64,000 nt of DNA from Hevea brasiliensis (taxonomy: Eukaryota > Streptophyta > Magnoliopsida > Malpighiales > Euphorbiaceae), in NCBI RefSeq assembly GCF_030052815.1, contig NC_079510.1, positions 47,334,725 to 47,398,724 on the forward strand. The letters are read 5' to 3'. Each line of letters begins with the position of its first letter. Positions within the stretch are counted from its first letter, which is position 1. Made by a program: the position numbers and the translations under genes. The notes below the pieces were generated by a model. That model was not told the origin of the DNA and searched no databases. It saw only the letters and a program-made list of their open reading frames with translations. Positions 11,431 to 24,135 of this stretch are shown here, in pieces.

Positions 11431-12404
11431 CATATTTATTTCACTAGTCTACTATAGATAATTCACAATCTAGATATGTACCTTATTTGTAAAAATAAAT
11501 TGCTCTACAACTTGTTTAAAATGAGAGTCTCTAAAAATTAAGAAACAAGCCAAACTTGTACATACAAAAATATACACTCATTTATCCTTTTGTTACTCCT
11601 TACAAATGACTTGTAAAGCTTTTATATTTACTACTCAAAGTATATCAACATTTTTGCTAACAAATTCATCTTTTCATGAATATAACTATTAAGAAGAATT
11701 GCATTTCTTCATTTAGTTATATCTTTTAGCCAATAGACACAAATCTTTATATGTATACAGCTCTTTATATGATTTTAGCACAATTTAAAATTCATCACAG
11801 AACAATCCATAGTTTAGTTCTTTTTAAATTTGCAAAAAACGCTTGAAATTTCTTTCCAAGGTTCGACACTATGTTTGCTAGCATATCTTATGTGGCGTGG
11901 GGGTCATGTGCCATTAGGTGAAAGATTATCTACAAGAATTGCATAAGGTGCACTAGGTAATGCCTAGACAAGATGGTAGAGTCACATCGGTTTCACTTAA
12001 GAACTACTTCCTTAGACAGCATTTTCTAGAAATGAAATTTATACAATCATAATAGAATCAAGTCTACTGGTAAGCACCGTCTTCCCATACCACTACCACG
12101 GCACTAAGGATTTATGCCACAAAGGCATAGATAGACAGGAGTAGTCACCCGAATAATTATTGGACACATTCATTATTTATTTTGAGGGACATCTAATTAA
12201 GGCATCAATTTTCGATAGAGTCATGGATGGTAACTTAATTCTTGCAGAGATTCCACAATCGTCATCACAATAGACCAATGTCTATGTTCGGGATAGTTTA
12301 GGCAGATTCCTCCAGGATAACAGGCAAAACAGAATTCTAGACAATAAATTTTAGAATTCTCCTAAGAATAAATTAAAGAAAAATAATATTGATTGCGGGT
12401 AAAA

Positions 12405-12690
12405 ATGAAGAGAAGAGAAGAGATAAAAGAGAAAAGTTAATAGATTTATATTCCAAATTGTTTTTTATAAAGCATTTGTACCTCTTCGAACATATGTAAA
12501 AATTAAGAGAAGAGAAGAGATAAAAGAGAAAAGTTATTAGATTTATATTCCAAATTGCTTTTTATAAAGCATTTGTACCTCTTTGAACATATGTAGAAAT
12601 GAAGAGAAGAGAAGAGATAAAAGAGAAAAGTTAATAGATTTATATTCCAAATTGCTTTTTATAAAGCATTTGTACCTCTTCGAACATATA
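12405..12690. repeat. Three tandem copies of a ~97-bp unit
   Basis: Units start near 12405, 12505 and 12600. Each has a purine-rich stretch (gaagagaagagaagagataa), a central 'gatttatattccaaattg' and 'catttgtacctcttcgaaca'. Copies differ by only a few bases. The array ends a few bases before the target duplication of the inserted solo LTR at 12698 and belongs to the Copia interior. Confidence 0.8.
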
Positions 12691-12697
12691 GAACAGT

Positions 12698-15357
12698 TGT
12701 CACGACCCAACCTATGGGCCGGACCGGCACTAGGACCTGGGCCAGCTTAAAGCCCCCGAGGCCCGTTGTAAGCCTAACTATTCACTTAACCCAACTCTAA
12801 GGCCCATTTGGGCTTAATTTTAAGAAATCAACCGGACAGAGTCCGGCCATAAAATGGACCTACCAACGGGGAGTTTTTGACTCACCCGACCTGTAAACAC
12901 AGTAAATACTCAATTGGGGAGCTCAACTCACCCTCTACATACTCATCAGCATAAAAATAAATGGGAGCTCAGCTCCCTCATCTAATCCATCAAACATGCA
13001 TAGAATATTAAGTTTACAGGTCCAAAGTAATAATTTAGTTTACAGACCCACATCAAATAAACATTTCTAACACATGCGAAAATTCTGAGATTTAACAAGT
13101 TTATACAAACATTAATAATCGATCTGCGAGGAAGAAAGCAGGTTAACCTCAAAAATATTCTCCTATGGCCTGAAAAAATATTGAACAGGAGTGAGCGTTC
13201 GACTCAGAGAGTAAAATATCAATTTTAACCATAATTTCTATAACTATCTAAAACTAATGCACCCTGTAGAGTGAAATGCAATACCAGCAATAATATCACA
13301 TCATAACATCAAAAAGGTAATTTGGAGCACTCACACACCCAGTAGTATCAATCATAATATATGGGAGCTGATCCCCTATACAGCTCTCTTAAATCCAACC
13401 TGGTGCCAGCGAAGAACTCAAGCCGGACTTTCGCTTAATAAACCAAATCGGGGTCCCAGCGAAGAACTCAAGCCGTGTCTACCCCGAAGGACCGGGTCCC
13501 AGCGAAGATCTCAAGCCGTGTCTACCCCTCCTATCCATAGTCCACACCACATCACACGCACGCCAACGCACGCACACTGCTCCAAATTACCACAACAACA
13601 TACATGGCACTTTCACAGTTATGAATGCAACATAAATCGTGCCTAAAGTTTATCTACATAGATATATGCATATAAGTGATGCATGGGCATGCTTGAACAT
13701 ATAATAATAGTAAAATTATAATTAAAATTAATATTTTACTCACAGACTTGACAACGGTCACTGTGGCGGCTGGGCGGAGGAAGAAGGCTGTCCCGGCTCA
13801 CCTGACAATTACATTATAATTATTTAATACAAATGACTCAATACAATCAAGAAAAGACCAAATACGTCCTAAGTCGTGCCGAAAATCCGGCAGAGTCTCC
13901 CCTATACTTGGGACCTACCCAACCTGCAAAATGGCTCAAAACACACTTCTATATTCACAATCCATATATCCACAACTCAATCACATCACACAGCCCCTCC
14001 TGGGCCCATCAAATCAGTCATCCATCACAATATGTAAAATTTCAATTTAGTCATTATAATTGATCATTTTTGCAAAACTTACCCAAACAAGCTCTAAAAA
14101 TTCTAAAACTTTGCCCCGCGGTCCTTAGCAATATTACTAGGCTATTGCAAAAATAATAATAATTTTCTGAGCTACCACGAATATTTTATGAATTTTTTAA
14201 TCCTATTTAAGCACTAGAAAATTACGAAAAAGCAAGGTTCGGGTTTACTTTTGCCGATTCCGACTTCGGGAACGCGCTCGGGACGTCTGACAATGGGGGG
14301 TAGCCAAAACCTCGGTCCAATTCGGAGACTTTTCCGGTAACGAGTCTGTCTGGCCGGAAATTCACAAACTTAGTCAACTGTCTAATTTTCGCTAATTGAG
14401 GATACCTACATGAAGCCCACAACACGGGGGTTAGTAAATAAATTTTTCAGAATTTTCTAAGCTCATTTAATGCTCGGAAAAATACTGCGAAGTTCCGTGA
14501 GACCCACCGAAAAACGGTGTCAGAAAATTTTAAAATTTATATCCCCGCGAAGCTCTCGACGAGTGGAGCGCTCTGGTACTCCCGGTTTTCTCGTGGGGTT
14601 CATGGTTTGCGAGAAATCTAGCCTGAAAGTCAAAATGGGCTAAAACTTCCCGAGCAAAAATTGGACAAACCGCTTGATGGATTTCGGTGTTCTTGGTGTC
14701 TATGGAAAGCTCTCGACGAGTAGATGAGTTTAGATACAAGACCCGATCCGATTGGTGACCGGATCGGCCGAATTTTGGCCGGGAAGTCGAAAAGTCGCGC
14801 GCGCAAGGGAGGAGCGTTCGCGCGCGTTTTTCGGCCGTTTGGGGCTGCGGCCGGTGGGCTGGGACGGCTGGGAGTCTGCGCTGGCGAGCTGGGGAGGCAG
14901 GGGAGGTGGCGGCGCGGCAAGGGGAGGAGGGAGGAGAGAGAAAAGAGAGAGAGAAGGGGAGGAGGTCGGACGCGCGCGGGAGGAAGAAGGAAGAAAAAGA
15001 AAAGGCTGGTCCGATTCGATCGGTCCGATCCGGTCCGGTCCGGTTCGATTCGATCGTTCCGATTCAGGATACAAAATTTTGAATTTTTACTCTGCCTCGG
15101 GACCGAAAACGAGATCCAAAAATTTCGAAAAAATTCCAGAAAACTCAGAAAAATTCGTAGATTCCAAATATATTTTTAATTTTACCACGTGGTCTTTAAA
15201 TTAATTTTTAAAAATCATCAAAGTTTATATTTTCGAAAAATCAAACCCGATTTTCAAAATCCGAAAAAATCTCAAAAAAATTTTCTAAAATTTAAATAAA
15301 ATTAAAATACCAATAATGCTCATAAAATAATAAAATTTAAAATCTTGGGGTGTTACA
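12698..15357. mobile_element. 2.66-kb solo LTR (probably Ty3-type) inside the Copia element
   Basis: A sharply different, GC-richer block begins TGTCACGACCC and ends GGGGTGTTACA, the expected TG...CA ends with short inverted similarity (TGTAACACCCC). It is flanked by a perfect 5-bp duplication ACAGT (12693-12697 and 15358-15362). No second LTR and no coding domain were found, so it is best read as a solo LTR left by recombination. Inside, 'cccagcgaaga.ctcaagccg' repeats three times at 13405-13520, and the 14720-15060 part is GC-rich with a run of cggtccgatccggtcc-type repeats. Open frames in this GC-rich part are Arg-rich and not credible genes. Superfamily is inferred from LTR length and termini. 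Confidence 0.8.
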
Positions 15358-15362
15358 ACAGT

Positions 15363-15560
15363 TCACTTTATTTATTAGAATAATTATATATATTCACTTA
15401 TACCTTTTATAATAGATATAATAGTTTACTTTGTATTTCTCAGAATAATTACATTTATTCGATTATACCTCTTACAACAAATACAAACGTTTATTTTATA
15501 TCTCTTAGAATAATTATATTTGTTTACTTATACCTCTTAGAAGAGATTTAATTATTAATA
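15363..15560. repeat. Short degenerate tandem repeat, ~65 bp period
   Basis: Three diverged units contain 'cttagaataattat' and 'tatacctcttac/ag'. They lie in the Copia interior just after the solo LTR. Confidence 0.5.
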
Positions 15561-15839
15561 ATAATAAGTTAGTTTTGATGCATTTTAATGAACAGACATA
15601 ACTCTTTCAATTATGCGATAACTTTTCATATCACTAACTATTTCTAACAATATCCTCTTCTTTGTTAGTGATAAACACAATCAACACGAATTAAGATTTA
15701 TGCATATAAAATGTGTCTTTCAACTTATGCATATAAATTTTATTAACTTCTTTAACACATTTACCGTGAGCTTTAGCATCATATTATAGCCTTATATTTT
15801 TTTCTAATTATAAGCATGTCATCAATATGAGACAAATTA

Positions 15840-16067
15840 TCACATAAAAAACTTTTTCAATGTGCAAGTGGTTCTGAATCTGTTTAAGAAAAAAGTTTTA
15901 TGTAGTATGTAAAATTTTTTCCCATAAACATTCAAACTAGGAGTAACTTTTGCTATTATTCCTCTTATTTGCAATGACTTAGGAACCACCACTTCCAAAT
16001 TCTTAAGTTTTGAAACAAGAATATATAACTCGTGGAAGGATATGTTACTTATCGATAATAGACACAT
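15840..16067 (-). pseudogene. Copia gag remnant
   Basis: The 75-codon minus-strand frame contains PKSLQIRGIIAKVTPSLNVY followed by GKKFYILHKTF. This resembles the Copia gag core (IIAKLPPSW..YRKKL.H...F). It lies downstream, in the element's orientation, of the 16383-17077 LTR, as gag should. There is no CCHC knuckle in this piece. The match is by eye from memory. Confidence 0.5.
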
Positions 16068-16382
16068 TATTAACTATTTGAAATTCAAAAATATTTTATT
16101 ATAAGAAATTTATTCACACCTTTTTTTTTTGTATTATATTTGAACTCCAGCAAATTCTAAATTTCCTTTGGAGACTTTATAGAAGTAAATAGATCATATA
16201 ATCTATCTGACAAGTTGTTGAGAATATGACCTCTGCACAATAATTCATCTTCTTCACTTTTTTTTATCTGCTTTCGCCTTTTCAGTGAATATAATTTGTT
16301 CCTTCAAAACGATTCAGTTTTATGAACTCTTAATTCATCGCAGGAATAGTCTTCGACTCTGTTGTGATTAATACCTTAAAAT

Positions 16383-16913
16383 TGTTAAGGCAGTGAGTAT
16401 AGAAAAGACTTTGAGGCGTGATAAATCACTATTTTTAACATATTAATTATCCCAACTAGATTGCTATAAGGTTATGGCAATATATCTCTAGGATACAATA
16501 AAGCATGAAATCTGTAGACAACAACTCCTGAAGATTTTCCTTAAGAACTATTTATACGAACCAAATTAAGAGAGACTAGAAGAAAAGTAGAAGAAATAGA
16601 AGTAATATATTTCTAAATTGAAAACTCATCCATATTTATAGATGATGAAAAATCATGGCACCTATTCTAAGCAAACATATCTGTCTATTTCTAACAGATA
16701 TGACTGTTTATTTAAATCGGTATATCCTCTAACAGATGTGATTATATTTGTTTATCTTCTAATAGTTATAACTGTTTATGTGTAATAGATATGTCTATTT
16801 ATTAACAGACACATCTACTTGTTAACAAACACATCTGTTCGTAATTTATTTACGAGAATTAAAATAAGATAATTATTTTATTTCACACACATACGTGTCA
16901 AGTGCCATAACAG

Positions 16914-16999
<86 letters not shown>

Positions 17000-17077
17000 C
17001 TTATTCCTTTTTATGTATTTTAACAATGTGGAAATTTTTTCTCTCTCTATTATCTAACATACAAGCTATTTATAACA
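16383..17077 (-). repeat. 5' LTR of the Copia element
   Basis: 695 bp, homologous over its length to 9810-10529, with its own (TA)n tract at about 16918-16997. Many point differences between the LTRs imply an old insertion, consistent with the broken coding region. Confidence 0.8.
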
Positions 17078-17159
17078 CATTTAATGAAAATTTATATTAT
17101 TAATTCATTCTAATAATAATCTTTCTCCCCCTTGTAGTTTTAATTCACTGATCTATCTA

Positions 17160-18475
17160 TAGCATTGACATGATGTCCTCAGAGAAGGATAAAATTTCGG
17201 TAGAATTGGATTTGGCCATCCGAGTCATCGGAAAGTGGAAAGAAACATATGCATGAGCATGGCCAACGATCTCCCTGCACAGGTCTGCGTATCTCTTCTA
17301 TTTTATGTATGATTTTATAGAGTTTAATGGAATGGAATTTTCAGTGAAGCGTTTTATTCACACTCAATTAAACATGCACTTGCTTAATCTACTAGCAGGA
17401 ATTTATGTACAGCCTCTAAAAATTAGGTTCTCTTTCTATTTGAACTTGCAGTTTTCAACACAAATAGGATCAGAAGCACAGGCCCTTTTCAAGGTCTTAA
17501 TAATGGTTTGCCTAATCTATGTCCGTGGTGCAGCATTTGCAGTCAACCGCATTGTTAATGATTTAATTTCTGATGCATGGAAATGAATTTTTAGTTTACT
17601 TCAAAATGTTAACTAATACTTGGGATTGGCTTTCTGGATATATTATCATTCTTCTTGTTAATTATTTGCATTTTCTTTTTGGGTTTAAATGTAACTCGTA
17701 AATGACCAAATACCATGTATTCTTATTTGAACAAGTGCTAAAATTGTGTTAATATTGCAGTCTTTAAAAGAAAATCAGCCAGATGAAGATTTCCTGACGT
17801 AGAGTATGGTAGTTGTTCATGTCACAGCAGGCACTCAACCATAGTTAATCCTTTTTTCTTTTCTATTCTTTTGAGTTGGGGAATTGAGGAGTAGAGATTC
17901 AAACCTGAATCAAACAGGTGAGTGATATACTGAACTAAGCAAGGCTAGCATCGTAGAGTTATTGAATAGACATGCTCTTAGTTTTGCACAGACTAATGTA
18001 TTGATTTAAGATCAAATATATAAAAAGTTTGTCAATTCATTCTTATTCTGGTGTGATAGATTATTGCAGAATGAACATAAAAAATTCGACGGTTGCGAGC
18101 AACTCTGGATTTCATTGGAACGGACTGTTGCCCGTTTATGTGCATACCTCTCCTTCACTCTCGAGAAGGCCTTTCTACTTCCTCGTGAAAATGCAGAGAA
18201 AAGGATTCTCATTTTCCTTCCTATTAACTATGGAATATCTGCAAGTACCGCTTCGCCCTTTTGTCATTACATGTTGTACATTCTCTCATTTTACATCTCG
18301 GAACAAGAAAAACCATAGCTTACAAAAATATATTTCATGATTTTCTGAATTTTTCCGAAATTACACTTACTCGCTCTATTTGTTACCTTTCACTTGGTTG
18401 CTTGCATCTCTCTTATTTGCATGCGGATCACAGGGAACGTTATATCTGTCAGTAGATAGAGATAGCAAGGTCAAG
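17160..18475 (+). pseudogene. Unidentified multi-exon gene remnant
   Basis: I do not recognise this gene. Several exon-like pieces occur on the plus strand. 17173-17270 reads MSSEKDKISVELDLAIRVIG and onward, then meets a stop. 17461-17494, after a ttgcag acceptor, reads FSTQIGSEAQALFK. After an acceptor at 17760 a short exon reads SLKENQPDEDFLT and a stop. After attattgcag at 18070 a frame reads CEQLWISLERTVARLCAY on to ENAEKRILIFLPINY, followed by a possible donor. After a ggatcacag acceptor (18434) it reads GTLYLSVDRDSK to a stop. The pieces are not in one clean frame, which suggests decay or mixed fragments. The 18061-18450 part recurs, shortened, at 24136-24470. Confidence 0.35.
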
Positions 18476-18489
18476 TAGCTATGGATCAA

Positions 18490-18915
18490 GTTTTTGTAGG
18501 CACTCAATTCAATTGAATCTTATTAAAACAAGTTTAGATAGCATATAATTAAATTTGAAATGAATTTAAATTTAAAATTTAATATTTGTGATGAATTCAA
18601 ATTTTACATGTTAAATATTTATTATTCAAATTTTTTTTATATAAATACTTAAATAAATATAAATTATATATTTTTATAATAATATTTATAAATTTTTATA
18701 TATTTTATTTTATATAAAATATAATTAAAATATTTTATAAAATTATTCAATTTTTAGAATAAAAATTATTCATAAAAATAATTTTTTATATAAATTTTTA
18801 ATTAAAAAAATATAACATAAAATAAATTGGCATAATTTTAGAATAATAATTTAGATATTTGAAAATAAATTTTAAGTAAATTTGAAATAAATTTAAATTT
18901 TAAAAATATTAATTA
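18490..18915. repeat. AT-rich dispersed repeat, family C, copy 1
   Basis: A very AT-rich stretch sharing about 58 identical bases (centred on 18666-18722) and looser flanking similarity with 35725-36110. No open frame or clear termini. It is probably a short non-autonomous element. Confidence 0.45.
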
Positions 18916-19033
18916 TGATTAGATAAAGCAATTTTTTCAATCCATTGTTATTCTTAATATCCTAGATGCTGTTGCAGTATTGTATGCAAACATGGAATTT
19001 CTATAGTACGCAGTTGACGGTAATTTGTTTTCA

Positions 19034-22000
19034 AACATGGAATTTGTCATATTTGGAATCATTGGGAATTCAAAAAATTTGAACTAAGAAATATGACAGT
19101 ACAATTGTTCAGTCAATGGATGCAAACACAAACTAAATTGCCAATTTTAGTATAGATTTACAGATTCAACTAGAAAAGGAATTGATCAAAGTTTAAAAAG
19201 AAATTAAAGGAAAAAAAATTCTCAAGTTTAAAAGAAAAAATTAGTACCAGTATATCATTTGCTTGACAGGGTAACTTACAACCAGCTGAAACCGGCTTAT
19301 GCTTGCACCCCAACCTTCAACTTCCCACCATCTGAATTACTTCCAGGCAAGAATACAACTTCATTTTCATGCCGCCACATGATATAAGTGATGCTACAAA
19401 GGTGGCGTTTACATGCAAGTTTATTTTGGTATTTGTTACAACCCCAAGTCAGTCTCCATGTATAAATCCAGTGTATCTCGCTAACCCCTCTTAGCTCGTG
19501 AGAACAATTTGGTCATTCCCAAGGCGACAATCAAGTTTCAAACTGTTGAATTCACTGTTTATGTCACAAGACAAAATCCAAGCTCACTTAACATTTCTCA
19601 ATTGGCCACAATAATCAACCTGCAGGCCAAACAATGTACCTTCCACAGTCACTTGCAACAAGAGCACAAAATGATTGTCACCTTCAATTACAGGCCAGTA
19701 TGGTATACTTCCCAGATTGCTTAGGAAGCTGCAATTTCATTAAGCTGCAAAGGTTGATTCCAAGGGGAACTTCCTGGAGAGGGTGCTGAATCTGAAGCAT
19801 CTGCAAGAGCTTCAAGCATGTTTATGACATCAGTTGTGTCATCCAAATAGTACTTGGCTTTGCTTGGTTTTTGTCCAACAGTACAGGCAAAAACTGATGT
19901 ACTTGAGGAAAGAACACCGCTTGTTATTGCATTGCCAATGATCTCAAACATGTCCTCATCTGATCTGTCATCACCAACGCACAATACAAAATCGGCCTGC
20001 CTTCCACTTTCAGCCATTGATGTAAAGATCTTTTCTGCAACGCAACCTTTACTGATTCCCTGAAAAATGGAAAACAAAAGTCAAAAACCAGAATCAGATA
20101 CTTGACAAGTGGTATATGGATTTCCCAGCAGTAGTATGTAGTTACCATAAACACCCTATCCAAAAAGTGGTCAACGATTGTCTACTTCTGGTTCAAGCCA
20201 CATTGAAATAGTTGATAAACCACCCTATGAATGATCTAAGGCTAAGAGAAAATAAATCTTCAATGTTATCTTATGATATTTATATGATACATGCATGAAT
20301 TATTACAATTAACTTGACTCAATATTCAAAACAAAATTGAAACAATTTCAGAGGAAATCATGCATTTATTTTTATTTTTTTTATTACATTGTCGGCGGAG
20401 TTGCTTCTAAAAAATAAAATTTTGAACCATTTCACATTAACAGTCAATTTTTCATTTGGTTAACTTAGTTGTTCACGCATGAATTGGCAAAATTTTCCAT
20501 GCCACATTTAAGTGCTTAGCAATTCTGAAATGCAGCAAATCGAAATCTGTGCTTGTGTCCCTCCCAAAGCCCTTACCACCTGAATTTGTGCCCATAAACA
20601 ACTCCATTCATTTGACCAAAAAAGTTATGAGATCAGCAGTAAATAAGTTAGCATTACATAAAATAGAATATAAAGCAGTCTGCAAAAGCAAATTTATTGC
20701 CTTCATGGTATTGAAACCAGAACTAGGCAGTATCATCAGCAAACATTGACAGGTACAGTCTATTTTGACAGAGTGTGAAATTTGAATGCAGAGCAAAGAT
20801 ATGTACCTGTGGCTTTACTTCCACAATAAACTGACCACTTTTCACAGCAACAGGCTCATTTGCTAGCACGCTTTCTAAATGATCCAACATCTCCTTGGCC
20901 TGGCTGGCTCCAAAACCTGGATCAGCATCCCTATGATGCCAGACTAGGGCACTCTCCTTGGTCTCAATAGAAGAGCCATCTGTTGATTCTGTATACAACT
21001 TCATGACAGGCTCAGCTATTTGAATCCATCCGAAATCACTACTCTGTCCACAAGTCTCCCAGTGCTCGTCGACAGACCATCTGGCACAACATGATATTTA
21101 GATAAAAGTGCAAAGTTAGAGAAAGTATGAAGTGAGGGAAGAGAATATCATACCTCATGAAAAAGCCATGTTCAGCAGCAATTCCAAGCTTCTTGCAAGG
21201 AGAGAACCACTTGCCTAAACTTTCCCTTCCTCTACCACTTACAATAAAAATAGTGTTCTTCACATCACTACACAGAGCATTTATGATAGATATGACCTCT
21301 TGACTTGGGGTCCTGTTGATGGATGTTTGAGGCATTATAGTTCCATCATAGTCCAACAATATAGCCCTGTTTTTGGACCTTAAATATGCAGAGACAATTG
21401 CATCGATAGATAACTTTCTGAAATTAGGATCAAGAGCGACAACTCTGAAACCAAAGCTCAAGCCAATCCCCCAACAATGCCTTCTAAAATGGTCTCTGCA
21501 ACACCTTTCCATATCTTGGAAGAAGCTTCGTGACCAGTATGCCACATCGTGTGTGCTGACATACCTGTAATGTTTCTCATGGCGCAATTGCTTCTCAGAA
21601 TCAGACATTGAAATTGCCTCATTCATTGCCTCTGCAGTTGCTTCAATGTTCCAGGGATTGACCCGAATTGCACCACTGAGCGAAGGAGAACATCCAATGA
21701 ACTCTGATACAACCAGCATGCTCTTTTTGGGTCCACTGGATTCAGAACTATTCTCTGGCCCAAAGACGCCCTGTCTGCATACGATGTACTCATAAGGAGT
21801 AAGATTCATCCCATCCCTCACAGCTGCCACTACAACACACTCTGCAATCGTATAGTACGCAGCTCTTTCACTAAGGGATATGGGCCTATCAATGAACACA
21901 ACTGGTTCATATCCAGGTTGACCAAAAGTTTCGTTAATTCTCTTGCAGCTTGCCTGTATTTCAGCCTGTATCTCCTCAAGATCTTTCCCTTTTCCTCTAG

Positions 22001-24135
22001 CAGGATTAGCAATCTGTACTAAAACTGCCCTCCCCTGCCACTTTGGATGCTGCTTCAGCATCTGTTCCATAGCCAAAAGCTTCAAATTCACACCTTTAAA
22101 TATGTCCATATCATCAACACCAAGCAAAACAGTTTTTCCTTCAAACTGCTGTTTTAGCTCTCCTACTCTCCATTCCTTATCTGCAAGTTTCAAAACTGAC
22201 TCGATCTGACCCATGTGAATTCCCACTGGCATGATCTTTATTCCAATGGTCCTGCCATAATACTCCAACCCAATATAACCTCTCTTTGATTGATACTCCA
22301 AGCCCAACATTCGACTGCAACAAGAGAGAAAATGACGAGCATAATCAAAAGTGTGAAAGCCAATAAGATCTGAATTCAATAGAGCCTTAAGGATCTCTTC
22401 CCTTACGGGTAAGGTCCTATATATTTCAGATGAAGGAAATGGACTATGGAGAAAGAACCCCATTCTCAATCTATTAAACCTTCTTCTCAAAAATGTGGGC
22501 AGGACCATCAAATGATAGTCATGAATCCAGACATAGTCATCCTCTGGGTTTATAACCTCAATCACTCTTTGTGAAAATATCTTATTTGCCGCCACATATG
22601 CTTCCCACAGAGACCGATCAAACCGTCCACCGTGATTAACTGAAAAGGGAAGCATATAATGAAAAAGAGGCCACAGATGTTGCTTACAAAACCCATGATA
22701 GAACTTGGACAAAATATCAGGGGGCAAAAATGCTGGGACACACTTAAACCTATCCAATAAAAGCTGTGAGACATCATCTTGTTCGCTCAAATCAACTTCA
22801 ACCCGCAAGGAACCAACGTATATAACCTCCATATCATCTGGCAGACCATCTTTCAATTGCAATAACAACGAGTCCTCATCCCAGCTAAAACTCCATCCTT
22901 TATTATCTGGTCTGCGCTTGGCTTTCACCGGTAGCTGATTGGCTACGATGATTATTCGGTCCTGAACCACTGAAGAGGGTACATCAGAGGACACGCTATT
23001 GGCCTGATCATCATCAAGCTCAGAAATGTCCCCAGGAACGGTCATTACGCGAGGCAACCGCTTCTTTTCACGGGGTTGACCCAGTACCGGAAAGTTACCA
23101 GAGGCTAGATCCAAGAGATTGGTATACGATCTAGACATCATTTTCACGCTCTTCTTTTGAAAACCCTTTACAATTCACAGAATCTATCACAAGATCTCAA
23201 ACTTATAAACAGAATCGGAGATTGAGCAGGATCTGAAGTAAGTATGAAAATATATATATCATCACACAGAAAGCAATTCTAAAGCGCACAATCAATGAAT
23301 GCTTCCAACTAAGTTAAAGAAATCCAAATATAGATACACGCAAACCCTTTAACAAGGGAGAAAAAAAAAAAAAAAGAAGATAAATTCACATAAAAAAAAG
23401 AAAAAAAAGAAGAGCGATAAATACTAAATTAATGGAGTTTAACGTATGACATAAAATGTAACAGAAATAAACAAAGTATTGAAAACTAACCTCAGTTTTG
23501 AAACGAAGAAAGTTTGTATCTTTCCCTCTTTTGGATCCGAAATCGAATAAAAAAAATTGTAATTTTATCTGCACAAGAAAGAAATCTAGGGTTTGGTTTG
23601 GTCCCTCTCCATTTCTGAAGAGACATTTACAATCTCTACCTCCCTTTATTTTCCTCTTCCAAAAAAAAAAAAAACATTTTTTTTAATATTGAAGAGGATA
23701 AGATCGGCCGGTAGATTACCCAGTAAAGCCAGCTGGCATTGTTGAGTTTTTAGTGCACGCGCCTTTTCTCTGCACTGCTAACTTACAGGCATACTTGTCA
23801 AGAGAAAAACAAGGACACGTTTCTGAGATCAGGTCCCACACGTCGTTGCACATCCATTCAACAAAAAGGTCACATGTTTCTTTGTAGTTTCGTGACAATT
23901 AATGGGAACCAATCATGTTTTGTTCGTACCAACGTTAGACCTTTTGTCTTCAACAATCCATCACCAAGAAATAATGAAATTTATTTTCCCTTTTCTTTTT
24001 ATTTTAAATTAAATTTATTTCACCTTTTAAAGACAAAATTTGTTTTTTTTTTTAATTATAATCAGGAAGATTCCGTCAAGGAATTTGAGGAAAATGCTTA
24101 ACATATTCTATAGACGTTGTAATTTAAATAATTAT
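19034..24135 (-). repeat. Segmental duplication, copy 2 (TPS7 locus)
   Basis: This is the second copy of the 2083-7410 block. It is directly followed at 24136 by sequence matching 18061-18450. The ancestral unit therefore carried the TPS gene plus this neighbouring fragment; in copy 1 the two are now 10.6 kb apart. Confidence 0.9.
19721..23141 (-). CDS. TPS7: Class II trehalose-6-phosphate synthase, TPS7 type, copy 2 (full length)
   Basis: Exons 21154-23141, 20807-21080 and 19721-20059 on the minus strand encode 866 residues, the usual size for class II TPS. The exon 1 and exon 2 lengths (1988 and 274 bp) equal those of copy 1. The start chosen is the ATG at 23141 (MMSRSYTNLLDLASG); a GTG two codons upstream is not needed. 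The GT20 domain is followed by the HAD/TPP-like domain with LDYDGT and GDDRSDED boxes. The tail SAPSPGSSPWNQPLQLNEIA plus AS follows the last shared residue and is missing from copy 1. All splice sites are canonical, with donor GTATGA after exon 1. The family acts as cytosolic regulatory proteins around trehalose-6-P signalling. This copy looks fully intact. Confidence 0.95.

Larger units (their letters stand above)
9810..17077 (-). mobile_element. Decayed Ty1/Copia LTR retrotransposon, split by a nested solo LTR
   Basis: LTRs at 9810-10529 (720 bp) and 16383-17077 (695 bp) are clearly homologous. Both begin TGTT and end AACA on the plus strand. The flanking 5-bp sites are CATTC (9805-9809) and CATTT (17078-17082), a target duplication with one change. 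A polypurine stretch (AAGGAGAGAAT read on the minus strand) abuts the 9810-10529 LTR, and the minus-strand order is gag, RNase H, ADPL-K motif, PPT, LTR; both fix the orientation. The primer-binding region beside the other LTR only loosely resembles the initiator-tRNA-Met complement. Domains carry stops, so the element is dead. Removing the inner insertion leaves about 4.6 kb, typical of Copia. Confidence 0.85.

Noticed and set aside
12405..12690. CRISPR-like regular repeat
   Set aside because: The units are contiguous without spacers, lie in a retrotransposon interior, and the genome is eukaryotic.
14630..15204. Overlapping Arg-rich open frames of 96-151 codons on both strands
   Set aside because: They lie in the GC-rich part of the solo LTR, overlap each other on both strands and consist of low-complexity Arg/Gly/Glu sequence.
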